DNA from: Pseudotamlana agarivorans
GTDB taxonomy: Bacteria > Bacteroidota > Bacteroidia > Flavobacteriales > Flavobacteriaceae
Reading direction: 5' to 3'
NCBI RefSeq assembly: GCF_001642835.1
Contig: NZ_LXEI01000006.1
Location: 1 to 64,000 of the forward strand
DNA: 64,000 bases
How positions within the stretch are numbered: the first letter of the stretch is position 1; the number at the start of each line of letters is the position of its first letter. The notes beneath the pieces are model-generated. The model saw only the letters and a program-made list of their open reading frames with translations, ran no database searches and was not told the origin of the DNA. Both the position numbers and the translations under genes were made by a program. Positions 1 through 8,989 of this stretch are shown here, one piece after another.

Positions 1-176
1 TTGAATTAGTTCCTAACTTATCATTAACAACCAAATTACCCTGCTTTTTTATCTCAATTAGTTGGTATAAAGTTTAAAAAACCGAAAACTGCAAAATTAT
101 CCGTATTGCGACCAGTGGTAACTATTTTGTATTCATTGTTTTTTGAATTTAGATTATGAAACAAAATTGGAGTATT
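1..176 (-). pseudogene. possible serine-hydrolase fragment, frameshifted, cut by the window edge
   Basis: Reading the minus strand, about 40 codons are open and then stop at 54-56. Removing a single A near the TTTTTTAAAC tract would join this frame to a second one reading YQLIEIKKQGNLVVNDKLG. That tail resembles the segment after the SxxK motif of beta-lactamase/PBP-like serine hydrolases (LQLVEEGKLSLDDKLGKY type). No SxxK serine is visible here, and the sequence runs off the window. It may be a decayed gene remnant or chance similarity. Nothing else supportable lies between it and the gene starting at 375. Confidence 0.22.
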
Positions 177-374
177 TTAAAAGGTATTTACTTTTCCAAA
201 TCAAAGGAACCTGCAGTCAAATCTATTACCTTAAGATTTTTATATGTATTGTCATAAAATTAGGTGATATATCACGAACAACTTATACTGAAGCTTTTCA
301 GCTAAAAGAAAAATTCTTTGGGTTAAGACTTTCAAGGCAAAGGCCTTAGTTTAGATATAAATTAAAAACAAAAC

Positions 375-782
375 ATGATGAACGTACAAGCATATTTAGC
401 CTTTAATGGAGATTGCCATGAGGCTCTAAATTTTTATAGTGATATTTTCAATGCTGAAATAAAAAATAAGCAAACTTATGAAGATAGTAAGATTGATTTG
501 CCTAACTCATATCGTAAAAAACTACAACACGCTGAGTTAAAAGGAAAAGGAGTGCATTTTATGGCATATGATGCCGCACCCGATACGCCATTAAATCAAG
601 GGACCAAAATTCATATGAGTGTCGATTTAAAGACACCAAATGAAGCCAAAAAGTTATTTCATGAACTATCGTCATCAGGTCAAGTACACCATGAATTTGA
701 AGAAAGATCATGGGGTCATTTTGGACGATGTACTGATAAGTATGGAATCAATTGGATGGTAAATTGTAATAATCCAGATTAA
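375..782 (+). CDS. VOC family protein, PhnB/YjdN-like
   Basis: A protein of 135 residues with the PhnB/YjdN flavour of the vicinal-oxygen-chelate (glyoxalase/bleomycin-resistance) fold. It shows an N-terminal AYLAFNGDCHEALNFY strand-helix unit, a central HAELKGKGVHFMAYD strand, and the C-terminal FGRCTDKYGINWMVN strand typical of the family. PhnB-like members usually lack the full metal site and their substrates are unknown, so no reaction is assigned. Two adjacent ATGs open the frame; the first is used. It lies 18 bases upstream of the hibernation factor gene and may be cotranscribed with it. Confidence 0.85.
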   Translation: MMNVQAYLAFNGDCHEALNFYSDIFNAEIKNKQTYEDSKIDLPNSYRKKLQHAELKGKGVHFMAYDAAPDTPLNQGTKIHMSVDLKTPNEAKKLFHELSSSGQVHHEFEERSWGHFGRCTDKYGINWMVNCNNPD

Positions 783-800
783 TTAAAAAACATAAATCTT

Positions 801-1103
801 ATGCAAATTATATTTGAGTACCACGATGTACAAGCAAGTGACTCATTAGAAACATTAGCGCGTGAAAAGCTTGAAAACCTAGGAGATAAATACGATATGG
901 TTATTCGGGGCGATGTGTTTTTTAAATTAGAAAATACAACTTCGAATGATACAGGTAAAATATGTAATATCAGATTAAGTCTTCCTGGACCACGTTTATT
1001 TGCAGAATCGAGTCATGATAATTTTGTCGATTCCTTAACTGAATCTATAAGAGATCTCGAACGTCAGTTGCAAAAACGTAAGGAAAAAATGAAATCATTT
1101 TAA
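801..1103 (+). CDS. hpf: ribosome hibernation-promoting factor, short HPF/RaiA type
   Basis: One hundred residues covering just the beta-alpha-beta-beta-beta-alpha HPF/RaiA (S30AE) domain, without the C-terminal dimerisation domain of long HPF. It begins MQIIFEYHDVQASDSLETLAREKLENL, and ends in the basic helix RDLERQLQKRKEKMKSF that lies in the ribosomal decoding channel in this family. The expected role is binding the 30S subunit in starved or stressed cells to silence ribosomes. It is followed by a tiny open frame and a strong terminator, so these probably form one transcript. Confidence 0.88.
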   Translation: MQIIFEYHDVQASDSLETLAREKLENLGDKYDMVIRGDVFFKLENTTSNDTGKICNIRLSLPGPRLFAESSHDNFVDSLTESIRDLERQLQKRKEKMKSF

Positions 1104-1130
1104 TAAAATCAAACACTAAAATAATAATAG

Positions 1131-1283
1131 ATGGACCCATCAGCAGTATTAGGAGCAACATCCAAACTTTTTAAAAACGAAAAAATGAAAATTGCATTTG
1201 TTGCATTACAACTTGGTTATTTAACCTATAAGTTTTTTCAAAATAAAAAGGAAATTCAACATTCAAAGGTTTTAAATAAATAA
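1131..1283 (+). CDS. small protein of 50 residues, unknown function
   Basis: An ATG-started frame 27 bases after hpf, ending just before the terminator. It encodes a short basic protein with a moderately hydrophobic centre (KIAFVALQLGYLTYKFF), too weak to be sure of a membrane span. Placement between hpf and the terminator on the same strand, an intact frame and ordinary codon use support a real gene. I do not recognise the family. Confidence 0.6.
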   Translation: MDPSAVLGATSKLFKNEKMKIAFVALQLGYLTYKFFQNKKEIQHSKVLNK

Positions 1284-1305
1284 TAATACCAAACTTGAAA
1301 AATTT

Positions 1306-1350
1306 AAATCCTGATAGGCGATATTATAGTATCTCCTATCAGGATTTTTT
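1306..1350. terminator. rho-independent terminator between convergent genes
   Basis: A perfect 13-base stem (AAATCCTGATAGG with CCTATCAGGATTT) with a 16-base loop and a T run on the plus strand. The A/T-rich left flank could let it serve the convergent DUF1989 gene too. Confidence 0.85.
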
Positions 1351-1376
1351 ACTTTTATTAAAGGAGGTAATCATGG

Positions 1377-1970
1377 CTAGTTTTTGGAATGTATTTCAAA
1401 ATGAATGGGTTTGAAGGATCCACCATTACTGTCTTCAGCAGAACAAGCGGTTAGACAAACTATGAGATCCATAAGCGCTTCAAATGTCACATAATCACCA
1501 GCCTTAGAAGTTGGTGGTAATACGGATAACTTGCCTTTTTCATCAAATTGAACATTCATAAAAATATTAAACGCAGTTGGAATTTCGTCTTGTGTAATAC
1601 CAAAAGGTTTCAAATTAGTGGTTAAATTTTCTAAACAACTTGGATGATAATCTGGGTTATTATACAAGACTATAAACGTTTCTGCACTGCAAGGCGCTAA
1701 TAAAAAGTCGTTTCTTCCATTGGTGTCCTCTAAAATCTTCATCATTTTATGAGACCTATTACTCCATAAAAAATTCCCTGTTGTTAATAAAATAGACGCT
1801 TCAAAATCTAAAGTTTTTCCAGATGATATTTTTTCTTTGGTATCACTAGAATTGAATAATACCATATCACTTACTTGTTGGCCTTGCGGATCTATAACCT
1901 TGAGAATATCACCTTTCTTTAAGTGTATGGCTTTTCCGCTTTGCTTGTTTATAATGTGTTGTTTACTCAT
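1377..1970 (-). CDS. DUF1989 protein, urea carboxylase-associated / carboxyguanidine deiminase-like
   Basis: A protein of 197 residues with the DUF1989 layout: an early GDILKVIDPQGQQVSDMV segment, a central PCSAETFIVLYNNPDYHPSC with the family's conserved cysteines, then the AGDYVTFEALMDLIVCLTACSAEDSNGG block. DUF1989 proteins were long called urea carboxylase-associated; two members (CgdA and CgdB) are known to deiminate carboxyguanidine. Only one subunit is present here and no carboxylase is nearby, so the substrate is open. It starts three bases after the stop of the upstream haem-oxygenase-like gene, so the two are an operon. Confidence 0.85.
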   Translation of the reverse strand: MSKQHIINKQSGKAIHLKKGDILKVIDPQGQQVSDMVLFNSSDTKEKISSGKTLDFEASILLTTGNFLWSNRSHKMMKILEDTNGRNDFLLAPCSAETFIVLYNNPDYHPSCLENLTTNLKPFGITQDEIPTAFNIFMNVQFDEKGKLSVLPPTSKAGDYVTFEALMDLIVCLTACSAEDSNGGSFKPIHFEIHSKN

Positions 1971-1973
1971 AGG

Positions 1974-2654
1974 TTATTTATGTTTAGATTGAAAAGGGCA
2001 TACCCAACCTTTTTCAACAGCTCGTCCGCTATATTGTCTTGTTTCCGATTCCTGGCCAAAATCTTTTAAAACCGGATTGATATGTCCTTGCCACTCTTTA
2101 TCACGGTTTCTAATGCGCTGTTTTATTTGATCGTAAGCTCCCAAATCTCTTAATTTTTCAAATTGACTATGCAGGTTAAAAACTATAGCAGGGTAAGGAC
2201 TTTGCCTTGCTTTTCGTGAGCTATTGGGGTGTAAACCAATAATATAAAAGGCTTTGCCTTTAAGACTAAAGCTAAAATTTGGAGATTCTGGATTTTTACT
2301 CACTAGAGGATCCCAATCTGTATCATCTAAATCATGTAATTGTTGGAGTAGTGTCCATAATTGGGTTTCGAAGGCTATTTCTGTAGAAAATTCAGCTGAA
2401 GGAAAAACAGCTATAAACGATTCAAAAGCATTCGAATTGAAATTGTACTGTCTGATGTAATGTTCTAAATCCGACAATAAGGTTAACGCACAAGACTTAT
2501 CGGCCATGCTTTCATAAATTCTGATGTGATGCGCACTTTTTGAAAATACAGCCTTAGCCATCACACAAGGATGTTCTTTATTGAGAATGAAATTTTTGAA
2601 TTCGGTTTCAATCCGTTTGGTTTCAAGAATGGTATATTTATTTAAAGTACCCAT
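1974..2654 (-). CDS. YqcI/YcgG (GntA-like) haem-dependent N-oxygenase family protein
   Basis: A protein of 226 residues matching the YqcI/YcgG family: FSLKGKAFYIIGLHPNSSRKAR in the middle, PAIVFNLHSQFEKLR, then the C-terminal SETRQYSGRAVEKGWVCPF signature. The characterised member GntA is a haem enzyme that N-hydroxylates a guanidino group in guanitoxin synthesis; arginine-hydroxylating relatives are also known. Pairing with a DUF1989 protein, whose family acts on carboxylated guanidine, suggests that both act on guanidino nitrogen. The substrate is inference. It is the first gene of the two-gene operon. Confidence 0.82.
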   Translation of the reverse strand: MGTLNKYTILETKRIETEFKNFILNKEHPCVMAKAVFSKSAHHIRIYESMADKSCALTLLSDLEHYIRQYNFNSNAFESFIAVFPSAEFSTEIAFETQLWTLLQQLHDLDDTDWDPLVSKNPESPNFSFSLKGKAFYIIGLHPNSSRKARQSPYPAIVFNLHSQFEKLRDLGAYDQIKQRIRNRDKEWQGHINPVLKDFGQESETRQYSGRAVEKGWVCPFQSKHK

Positions 2655-2930
2655 AATTTATAGTGTTTTTCTTTAGATCCATTTACAAGTGCAACACCAT
2701 TAAAAGTGGCCTGTTTTGCCCTGTGATTTCTAATCGTGTATAGCACTAAATTATAGGAATATGTTATACTTTATAAATGCTAATGGATTGATTATTAACT
2801 CAAAACAGTTGTGGGGGTTAATTCGTTTTTTTCTTGCATAGCGTTACATTTAAGCGCAATACAGCAAAGCCGTATGCTTCTGTTTCATTAATTTTAATAC
2901 CAAACTAACTAGAGAAAAAGCATTTTAACC

Positions 2931-3467
2931 ATGGCATTTAATAGGTATATAAAACGAGCCGTTGTAGGTGGAGTCATTTCAATGGTTATTATCTTTTTGG
3001 GGACGTTATTACTGGGGCAGTTATCAGGATACAAAGCCAAAATTCTTATTGAAAATTCTATCGATGGTATTAACACCTTATGCAATACCATTACTTTAGC
3101 TTCCGCAACGATTTTGGCATTATTATTAACCCTGCTTGGGGTTAGCAATACATCCAAGATAAAATCGGAACATTACAAACACATCCTTTTCATAGCCAAA
3201 CTAGATACTATAGTTTTTGTCGCTTCCATGATATCTTTTCTATTATTTAATTTGCCCATCACAGATTCGGAGGAAATACCAGCATCATGGTTTTCAGTGA
3301 TGTATTATAGTTCATTGACGCTTTCGAGTATTTTAAGTTCGGCATTAATTGTTGTAGTTTTAATGCTTAATAGCACTATAGTAAGTATTATAAAAATTAT
3401 GGGATTGGGTATAACCGATCATCCTTTGGCTATAGATGAAAAAAAGGATGAAAAATTAGAGGAGTAA
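2931..3467 (+). CDS. membrane protein, unknown, about four spans
   Basis: A protein of 178 residues with hydrophobic stretches near residues 10-30, 50-70, 90-110 and 125-150, ending in an acidic-basic cytoplasmic tail (DEKKDEKLEE). I recognise no family motif. It stands alone, divergent from the GntA-like gene and convergent with the SDR gene that ends nine bases beyond its stop. Start chosen at the ATG before AFNRYIKR, which leaves a positively charged N-terminus before the first span. Confidence 0.72.
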   Translation: MAFNRYIKRAVVGGVISMVIIFLGTLLLGQLSGYKAKILIENSIDGINTLCNTITLASATILALLLTLLGVSNTSKIKSEHYKHILFIAKLDTIVFVASMISFLLFNLPITDSEEIPASWFSVMYYSSLTLSSILSSALIVVVLMLNSTIVSIIKIMGLGITDHPLAIDEKKDEKLEE

Positions 3468-3476
3468 TCGCGATGA

Positions 3477-4325
3477 TTAGCCTCCAATAATTTCCCCTCC
3501 ATTTACATGAATAAATTGTCCGGTTATATAACTACTATCTTCACATGCTAAAAATACATAAGCGGGACCAACTTCACTAGGCTGGCCAGCACGACCTAAG
3601 GGCGTGTCTTTACCGAACTTAGAAACCTCATTAAAAGATGATATCACTAAAGGTGTCCAAATAGGTCCAGGAGCAACCCCATTTACTCTAATTTTTTTCT
3701 CGGCCAACTGCGCCGATAATGATCGGGTGAAACTTACAATAGCACCTTTAGTACTTGCATAATCTACTAGGTGGGAGCTACCTCGGTAAGCTGTTACAGA
3801 ACTCGTGTTTATAATAACATCATGGGCTTTAAGATGCTTTAGTGCGGCTTGTGCTAAATAGACGTATGGATAAAAATTCGTTTCAACAGTTTTGTGTAAA
3901 TCTGCTTTAGTAATATCTAAAATAGAATCTTTAGGAAAATGTGTTGCCGCGTTATTCACCAATATATTCAATTGTCCGAAGGTTTCCAGGCACTTTTTTA
4001 CGCTTTTTATACAATTTTCCTCCGTTTTTAAATCGGTATTAATAAGTAAACATTTGCGGCCTTCTTGTTCTACCTGTTCTTTAATTATGTTGGCATCTTT
4101 ATCTTCTTCGAGATAAACAAGGGCAATATCGGCGCCTTCTTTAGCAAAATGTAGCACTACGCTAGCGCCTATGCCACTATCGCCGCCAGTCACTAAAGCT
4201 ACTTTTCCTTTTAGTTTATTAGAACCCTTGTAATTTTTACGTATTAATTCGGGTTCGGGAGTCATTTTATGTTGCATTCCAGGTTTGGATTGCTCTTGCT
4301 CTGGAAATTTATCTGGTTTTGCCAT
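3477..4325 (-). CDS. SDR oxidoreductase, YghA / general-stress type
   Basis: Short-chain dehydrogenase of 282 residues with the extra N-terminal tail (about 40 residues, PEPELIRKNYKGSNKLKGK) seen in the YghA/YhdF-type SDRs. NAD(P)-binding TGGDSGIG at 46-53, NNAA at 124-127, catalytic Ser176, Tyr189 and Lys193 (YASTK), then the PGPIWTPL loop. The substrate is unknown; relatives are stress-induced aldehyde or ketone reductases. It is the last gene of a three-gene run starting with the catalase and lies 24 bases after the SemiSWEET gene. Confidence 0.9.
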   Translation of the reverse strand: MAKPDKFPEQEQSKPGMQHKMTPEPELIRKNYKGSNKLKGKVALVTGGDSGIGASVVLHFAKEGADIALVYLEEDKDANIIKEQVEQEGRKCLLINTDLKTEENCIKSVKKCLETFGQLNILVNNAATHFPKDSILDITKADLHKTVETNFYPYVYLAQAALKHLKAHDVIINTSSVTAYRGSSHLVDYASTKGAIVSFTRSLSAQLAEKKIRVNGVAPGPIWTPLVISSFNEVSKFGKDTPLGRAGQPSEVGPAYVFLACEDSSYITGQFIHVNGGEIIGG

Positions 4326-4349
4326 TTTTTATTTGTTTTAATTTGAATT

Positions 4350-4631
4350 TTATTTTGAAGTGCTCACGTTTTTATTGAGTCTTGAGCTTATTAAAATGTA
4401 AAGCATGATACCATTAAAAATTAAAGAAATGGCGTTACAAATTATAATAGGCCAATCGTGTTTTAAAATACCATATACGACCCATAGGGCAACGCCAAGA
4501 CATAAAATAATGTACATCCACGGACTCACATCGTGTACTTTACCTGTGCGTATGGCCTTTATAATTTGAGGCAATACGGCAATCGTGGTAAAAATGCTGG
4601 CTAATATGCCAATGGTTTGATCTAAGTTCAT
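4350..4631 (-). CDS. SemiSWEET-type sugar transporter
   Basis: Three membrane spans in 93 residues with the PQ-loop motif LPQIIKAIRTG in span 1, the conserved VSPWMYIILCLGVALWVVYG and the asparagine of IICNAISL in span 3. SemiSWEETs work as dimers that carry sugars down a gradient. It is sandwiched between katE and the SDR gene (19 and 24 bases), so it is probably expressed with the stress genes. Confidence 0.9.
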   Translation of the reverse strand: MNLDQTIGILASIFTTIAVLPQIIKAIRTGKVHDVSPWMYIILCLGVALWVVYGILKHDWPIIICNAISLIFNGIMLYILISSRLNKNVSTSK

Positions 4632-4650
4632 GGATGCTTGTTGCTTAATG

Positions 4651-6783
4651 TTAAACAGGAATAGTCTCTACAACATCTAATCGTTTCCAATTACGGTGTT
4701 TTGCGATAGCTTCAATAAAGGCTTTTGGTTCGGTGTTTAGTAATACCGCTTCATCGTTTTTATATTCAGAAACATAGGTTTTATCAATTAAATCTTCACC
4801 CTCATGATCGGCAGCAATAGCTTTACAGTGTTTAAAAGCTTCATTAATAAATTTGATATACTTTTTAGAAGCTAAAAGGGATTCCATGGATTTTGCCCCA
4901 CCGGGAATATACACGGCATCAAACAATACACTTTCTGTAGTACTAATGGCAGCATCTACTTTGTGTTTCATACCGTCGGTACAGGTTATGTTTCCGCCAT
5001 GTGGCGCTATAATTTTTATGATAGCATCTTCGGCCTCTAACGCTTTAGTCATAGAATCAAAATCTTTCATCGAAAAACCATCGGCAGCCAATACGGCAAT
5101 TTGTCTCGTAGCAATACTATTAAAATTGGTTTGAGATTGGCTTAAAGTAGGAGCTTTATCTAAATAGATATTCTTTTTTCCTGGCTGAAATTTTTCAACT
5201 TCGGCATCGGCACCTATGGCTTGGTTTATAGGTTGTTCTATAGATTTTGGTACCTCTAGTCCTAGTCCTTTTGCAACATCTGCCGCTAGTTTTTCATCTA
5301 CTTGAGATACTACCCATAGCATACGTTCTTGGATGTGCTGATGTTTACATTTTCCTAATTCAAAGGTATAGGCTTCCATAACATGCTTCTGTTCCCAGTC
5401 TGATAAACTGCGATAAAATAAAGCCGGTTGTGAAAAGTGATCACTAAAGCTTTCACTTCGTGTTCGTATTTTTTTGGCATCGATGCGCTCTTCGTAAGAT
5501 GTGAATCCGCCTTCGGCCATTTTTGCTAAGTGCGGACAACCACCACCCAAACTATTTGGAAAATAAGCTGTTTGCCCCTTAGGAATTTCGGTTTGCATGA
5601 GTCCGTCACGTTGGTTGTTATGAGTATCGCCAACTGGGCGGTTAATAGGAATTTGATGAAAATTGGGTCCGCCTAAACGTGATAATTGGGTGTCGCGATA
5701 CGAGAATAAACGCCCTTGTAAAAGGGGATCGTTTGTAAAATCGATACCAGGCACGATATGTCCAGGTAAAAAGGCCACTTGCTCGGTTTCCGCAAAAAAG
5801 TTTTCAGGATTACGGTTTAAGGTCATTTTACCTACAATCTTTACCGGTACCATTTCTTCTGGAATTAATTTGGTAGGGTCTAACAAATCGAAATCGAATT
5901 TGTGCTCGTCTTCTTCCGGAACAATTTGCAGTCCTAATTCCCATTCGGGATAATGTCCAGCTTCGATAGCTTCCCATAAATCGCGACGATGAAAATCGGA
6001 ATCGGCGCCACTAATTTTTACAGCCTCATCCCAAGTTACCGAATGTACGCCTAGTTTTGGTTTCCAATGGAATTTTACAAAATGAGATTTTCCTTCCTTA
6101 TTAATTAACCTGAAGGTATGAATACCAAACCCTTCCATCATACGTAAACTACGCGGAATGGCGCGGTCGCTCATTACCCAAATTTGATTGTGAAGCGTTT
6201 CGGTAGAACGGGAAATAAAATCGTAAAAGGTATCGTGTGCCGAAGCTGCTTGTGGGATTTCATTATTAGGTTCTGGTTTCACCGAATGAATCAAATCTGG
6301 AAACTTCATAGCATCTTGAATAAAAAAGATAGGCATGTTATTACCTACTAAATCCCAGGTTCCTTCATCGGTATAAAACTTTACGGCAAAACCTCTTACA
6401 TCTCTAGCTAAATCGGTAGAACCTTTAGATCCTGCAACGGTTGAAAAACGTACAAACACGGGTGTTTTTCTAGAAGTGTCTGTAAAAATACCGGCTTTGG
6501 TGTACTCTTCGATACTTTCATACAATTCAAAAATACCATGAGCTCCGCTACCACGGGCGTGAACAATACGTTCTGGAATGCGCTCATGATCGAAACTGGT
6601 AATCTTCTCACGAAGTAGAAAGTCTTCTAATAAGGTTGAACCTCGTTCTCCAGCTTTTAATGAATTATTGGTATCGTTAACTTTTAAGCCTTGATTGGTG
6701 GTCATGGTTTTTCCTTCCGATTCCTTATATGCAGATTTCAAGTATTTTATTTTTTTTGATTTTTGATTTTTTTCCTTTGCCAT
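4651..6783 (-). CDS. katE: large-subunit catalase HPII (KatE) with C-terminal DJ-1-like domain
   Basis: A clade II catalase of 710 residues that breaks down hydrogen peroxide with haem. Active-site His75 (in RIVHARG), distal Asn148 (GNNMPIFF) and proximal haem-ligand Tyr362 (RLFSYRDTQ) have the same spacing as in E. coli HPII. Residues from about 560 on (RQIAVLAADGF ... PGGAKSM ... KAIAADHEGEDLI) form the DJ-1/PfpI-like domain typical of large catalases. The first 26 residues are lysine-rich and not part of the catalase fold; an alternative start is the ATG at 6705. It heads the operon with SemiSWEET and SDR. Confidence 0.95.
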   Translation of the reverse strand: MAKEKNQKSKKIKYLKSAYKESEGKTMTTNQGLKVNDTNNSLKAGERGSTLLEDFLLREKITSFDHERIPERIVHARGSGAHGIFELYESIEEYTKAGIFTDTSRKTPVFVRFSTVAGSKGSTDLARDVRGFAVKFYTDEGTWDLVGNNMPIFFIQDAMKFPDLIHSVKPEPNNEIPQAASAHDTFYDFISRSTETLHNQIWVMSDRAIPRSLRMMEGFGIHTFRLINKEGKSHFVKFHWKPKLGVHSVTWDEAVKISGADSDFHRRDLWEAIEAGHYPEWELGLQIVPEEDEHKFDFDLLDPTKLIPEEMVPVKIVGKMTLNRNPENFFAETEQVAFLPGHIVPGIDFTNDPLLQGRLFSYRDTQLSRLGGPNFHQIPINRPVGDTHNNQRDGLMQTEIPKGQTAYFPNSLGGGCPHLAKMAEGGFTSYEERIDAKKIRTRSESFSDHFSQPALFYRSLSDWEQKHVMEAYTFELGKCKHQHIQERMLWVVSQVDEKLAADVAKGLGLEVPKSIEQPINQAIGADAEVEKFQPGKKNIYLDKAPTLSQSQTNFNSIATRQIAVLAADGFSMKDFDSMTKALEAEDAIIKIIAPHGGNITCTDGMKHKVDAAISTTESVLFDAVYIPGGAKSMESLLASKKYIKFINEAFKHCKAIAADHEGEDLIDKTYVSEYKNDEAVLLNTEPKAFIEAIAKHRNWKRLDVVETIPV

Positions 6784-7362
<579 letters not shown>

Positions 7363-7455
7363 ATTCTATAAAATTCTACCTCTGAAATATAAATGCGCTA
7401 TGGCATTATAAAAAAAAACTAATTATCAGGTTGTGTTATAGTAGTAAAAGGATAG

Positions 7456-7559
7456 GCTGTCTGAAAAGTGAATAAAATTTGATGTATCCCATTAATCTGG
7501 TCGAAATTGTTTCAACAGGTTTAATAGGATATCAAATCACTTTTCAGGCAGCTTTTTTT
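7456..7559 (+). repeat. 104-base imperfect inverted repeat with terminator-like end
   Basis: Outer arms GCTGTCTGAAAAGTGA (7456-7471) and TCACTTTTCAGGCAGC (7537-7552) pair with one G-T, followed by seven Ts. Inside, ATTTGAT/ATCAAAT and further short arms continue the pairing toward the centre. It ends the transcript of the small membrane protein, but it is much longer than a usual terminator and could be a small mobile (MITE-like) hairpin. The rest of the 7363-7668 gap shows nothing else. Confidence 0.7.
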
Positions 7560-7668
7560 ATGGATAAAAGGGAAAAGATTTATTATGAATGTTAAAATTA
7601 TTTTAAAAACGCGATTGAGTTAAAGTCCTTATTTCGAATGTTTTATTTTCAAAAAAAAAGCTAGAATT

Positions 7669-8964
7669 ATGAAAAGAATTACCCGCCTTTTAATGTTAAT
7701 AACAGTAATAACTTTTGTAGCCTGTAAATCGGAGGCTAAGAAAAAGTTAGAAGTTCCTGAAGAAGAAAAAGAGATGATTTCTCAACAACCTGCCGATACG
7801 GTTCAGACCGCTATAGGTCCGCTAATCTTGCCCAAACCTTACGCCACAGAATCTGTAAGGAAGGAAAATAAACTTGTAGATTGGCCGGAAGGCAAATTAC
7901 CAACAGCACCCGAAGGTTTTACGGTAACCAAATTGGCCGATGGATTTGAGAATCCGCGATGGACGTACATTGCGCCTAATGGCGATATGTTTGTGTGTGA
8001 ATCCAATACTAAAAACAGTGCAGGACGCATTACCTTGTTAAGAGATGAAAATAATGATGGAACTATCGAATTGCGAGAAACTTTTCTCGACGAATTAAAA
8101 CAACCACTAGGGATGTTAGTGATTAAAAATCATTTCTACGTGGCCAATACCGATGGCCTTTATAAATACCCTTATAAAAAAGGACAAACGAAATTAAAAC
8201 CAAATAGTGGCGAAAAAATAGTGGAACTTCCTGCCGGAGGTTACAATAACCACTGGACGCGAAATATTATTACGAACAAAGCTCAAGATAAAATATACAT
8301 TTCTGTAGGTTCGGCAAGTAATGTTGGCGAATATGGAATGGAAGAAGAAATTCGTCGTGCCAATATTTTGGAAGTTGATTTAAACGGAGAAAACGAAAAA
8401 ATATATGCTAACGGATTAAGAAATCCGGTTGGAATGGATTGGAATCCTGTTAACGGCGCACTTTGGACTGCCGTAAACGAACGTGATAAAATTGGCGATA
8501 ATTTGGTGCCCGATTATGTAACCAGCGTTAAAGAAGGTGGTTTTTATGGTTGGCCTTACGCTTATTATGGTGCCATTCCAGACCCGAGATTAAAAGGGGA
8601 AGCACCAGAATTAGTTGAAAAAACCATAGTGCCCGATGTATCTGTAGGACCACATACGGCCTCTTTAGGCCTAACGTTTTACGATAAGGAGAGCTTTCCT
8701 GAAAAATATAAAAATGGTATGTTTGTAGGACAACATGGTTCGTGGAACCGCTCGGTGCTTTCGGGGTATCGCGTGGTGTTTATTCCTTTTGAAAATGGTA
8801 AACCTACCTCGAAACCAGAAGATTTCCTTACCGGATTTATAGCCGAAGATAGTGATACCGAAGTTTATGGAAGACCCGTTTGTGTTGCCGTTACGCCATC
8901 AGGTGATTTATTAGTAAACGACGATTCTGGTAACACGATTTGGAAAGTAAGTTACACCAAGTAG
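7669..8964 (+). CDS. PQQ-dependent sugar dehydrogenase-like lipoprotein
   Basis: A lipoprotein of 431 residues (lipobox VTFVAC, Cys19) carrying a six-bladed propeller of the soluble glucose dehydrogenase / sorbosone dehydrogenase family. It keeps a candidate catalytic histidine (His195 in NNHWTRN) and the Arg251-Asn252 pair of GLRNPVGMDWNP, equivalent to the PQQ-contacting RNPQG motif of soluble GDH, plus GGFYGWPYAYYG and VGQHGSWNRS further on. It should sit outside the cytoplasm and oxidise a sugar or similar alcohol using PQQ. No PQQ synthesis genes are in view. The TonB receptor 25 bases downstream is probably cotranscribed. Confidence 0.85.
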   Translation: MKRITRLLMLITVITFVACKSEAKKKLEVPEEEKEMISQQPADTVQTAIGPLILPKPYATESVRKENKLVDWPEGKLPTAPEGFTVTKLADGFENPRWTYIAPNGDMFVCESNTKNSAGRITLLRDENNDGTIELRETFLDELKQPLGMLVIKNHFYVANTDGLYKYPYKKGQTKLKPNSGEKIVELPAGGYNNHWTRNIITNKAQDKIYISVGSASNVGEYGMEEEIRRANILEVDLNGENEKIYANGLRNPVGMDWNPVNGALWTAVNERDKIGDNLVPDYVTSVKEGGFYGWPYAYYGAIPDPRLKGEAPELVEKTIVPDVSVGPHTASLGLTFYDKESFPEKYKNGMFVGQHGSWNRSVLSGYRVVFIPFENGKPTSKPEDFLTGFIAEDSDTEVYGRPVCVAVTPSGDLLVNDDSGNTIWKVSYTK

Positions 8965-8989
8965 TTTTAATAACTAATTTTGAAATTCT

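Noticed and set aside
143-349. 68-codon frame starting at TTG on the plus strand
   Set aside because: Low-complexity composition, no ATG, no family likeness, and a possible minus-strand gene remnant occupies part of it.
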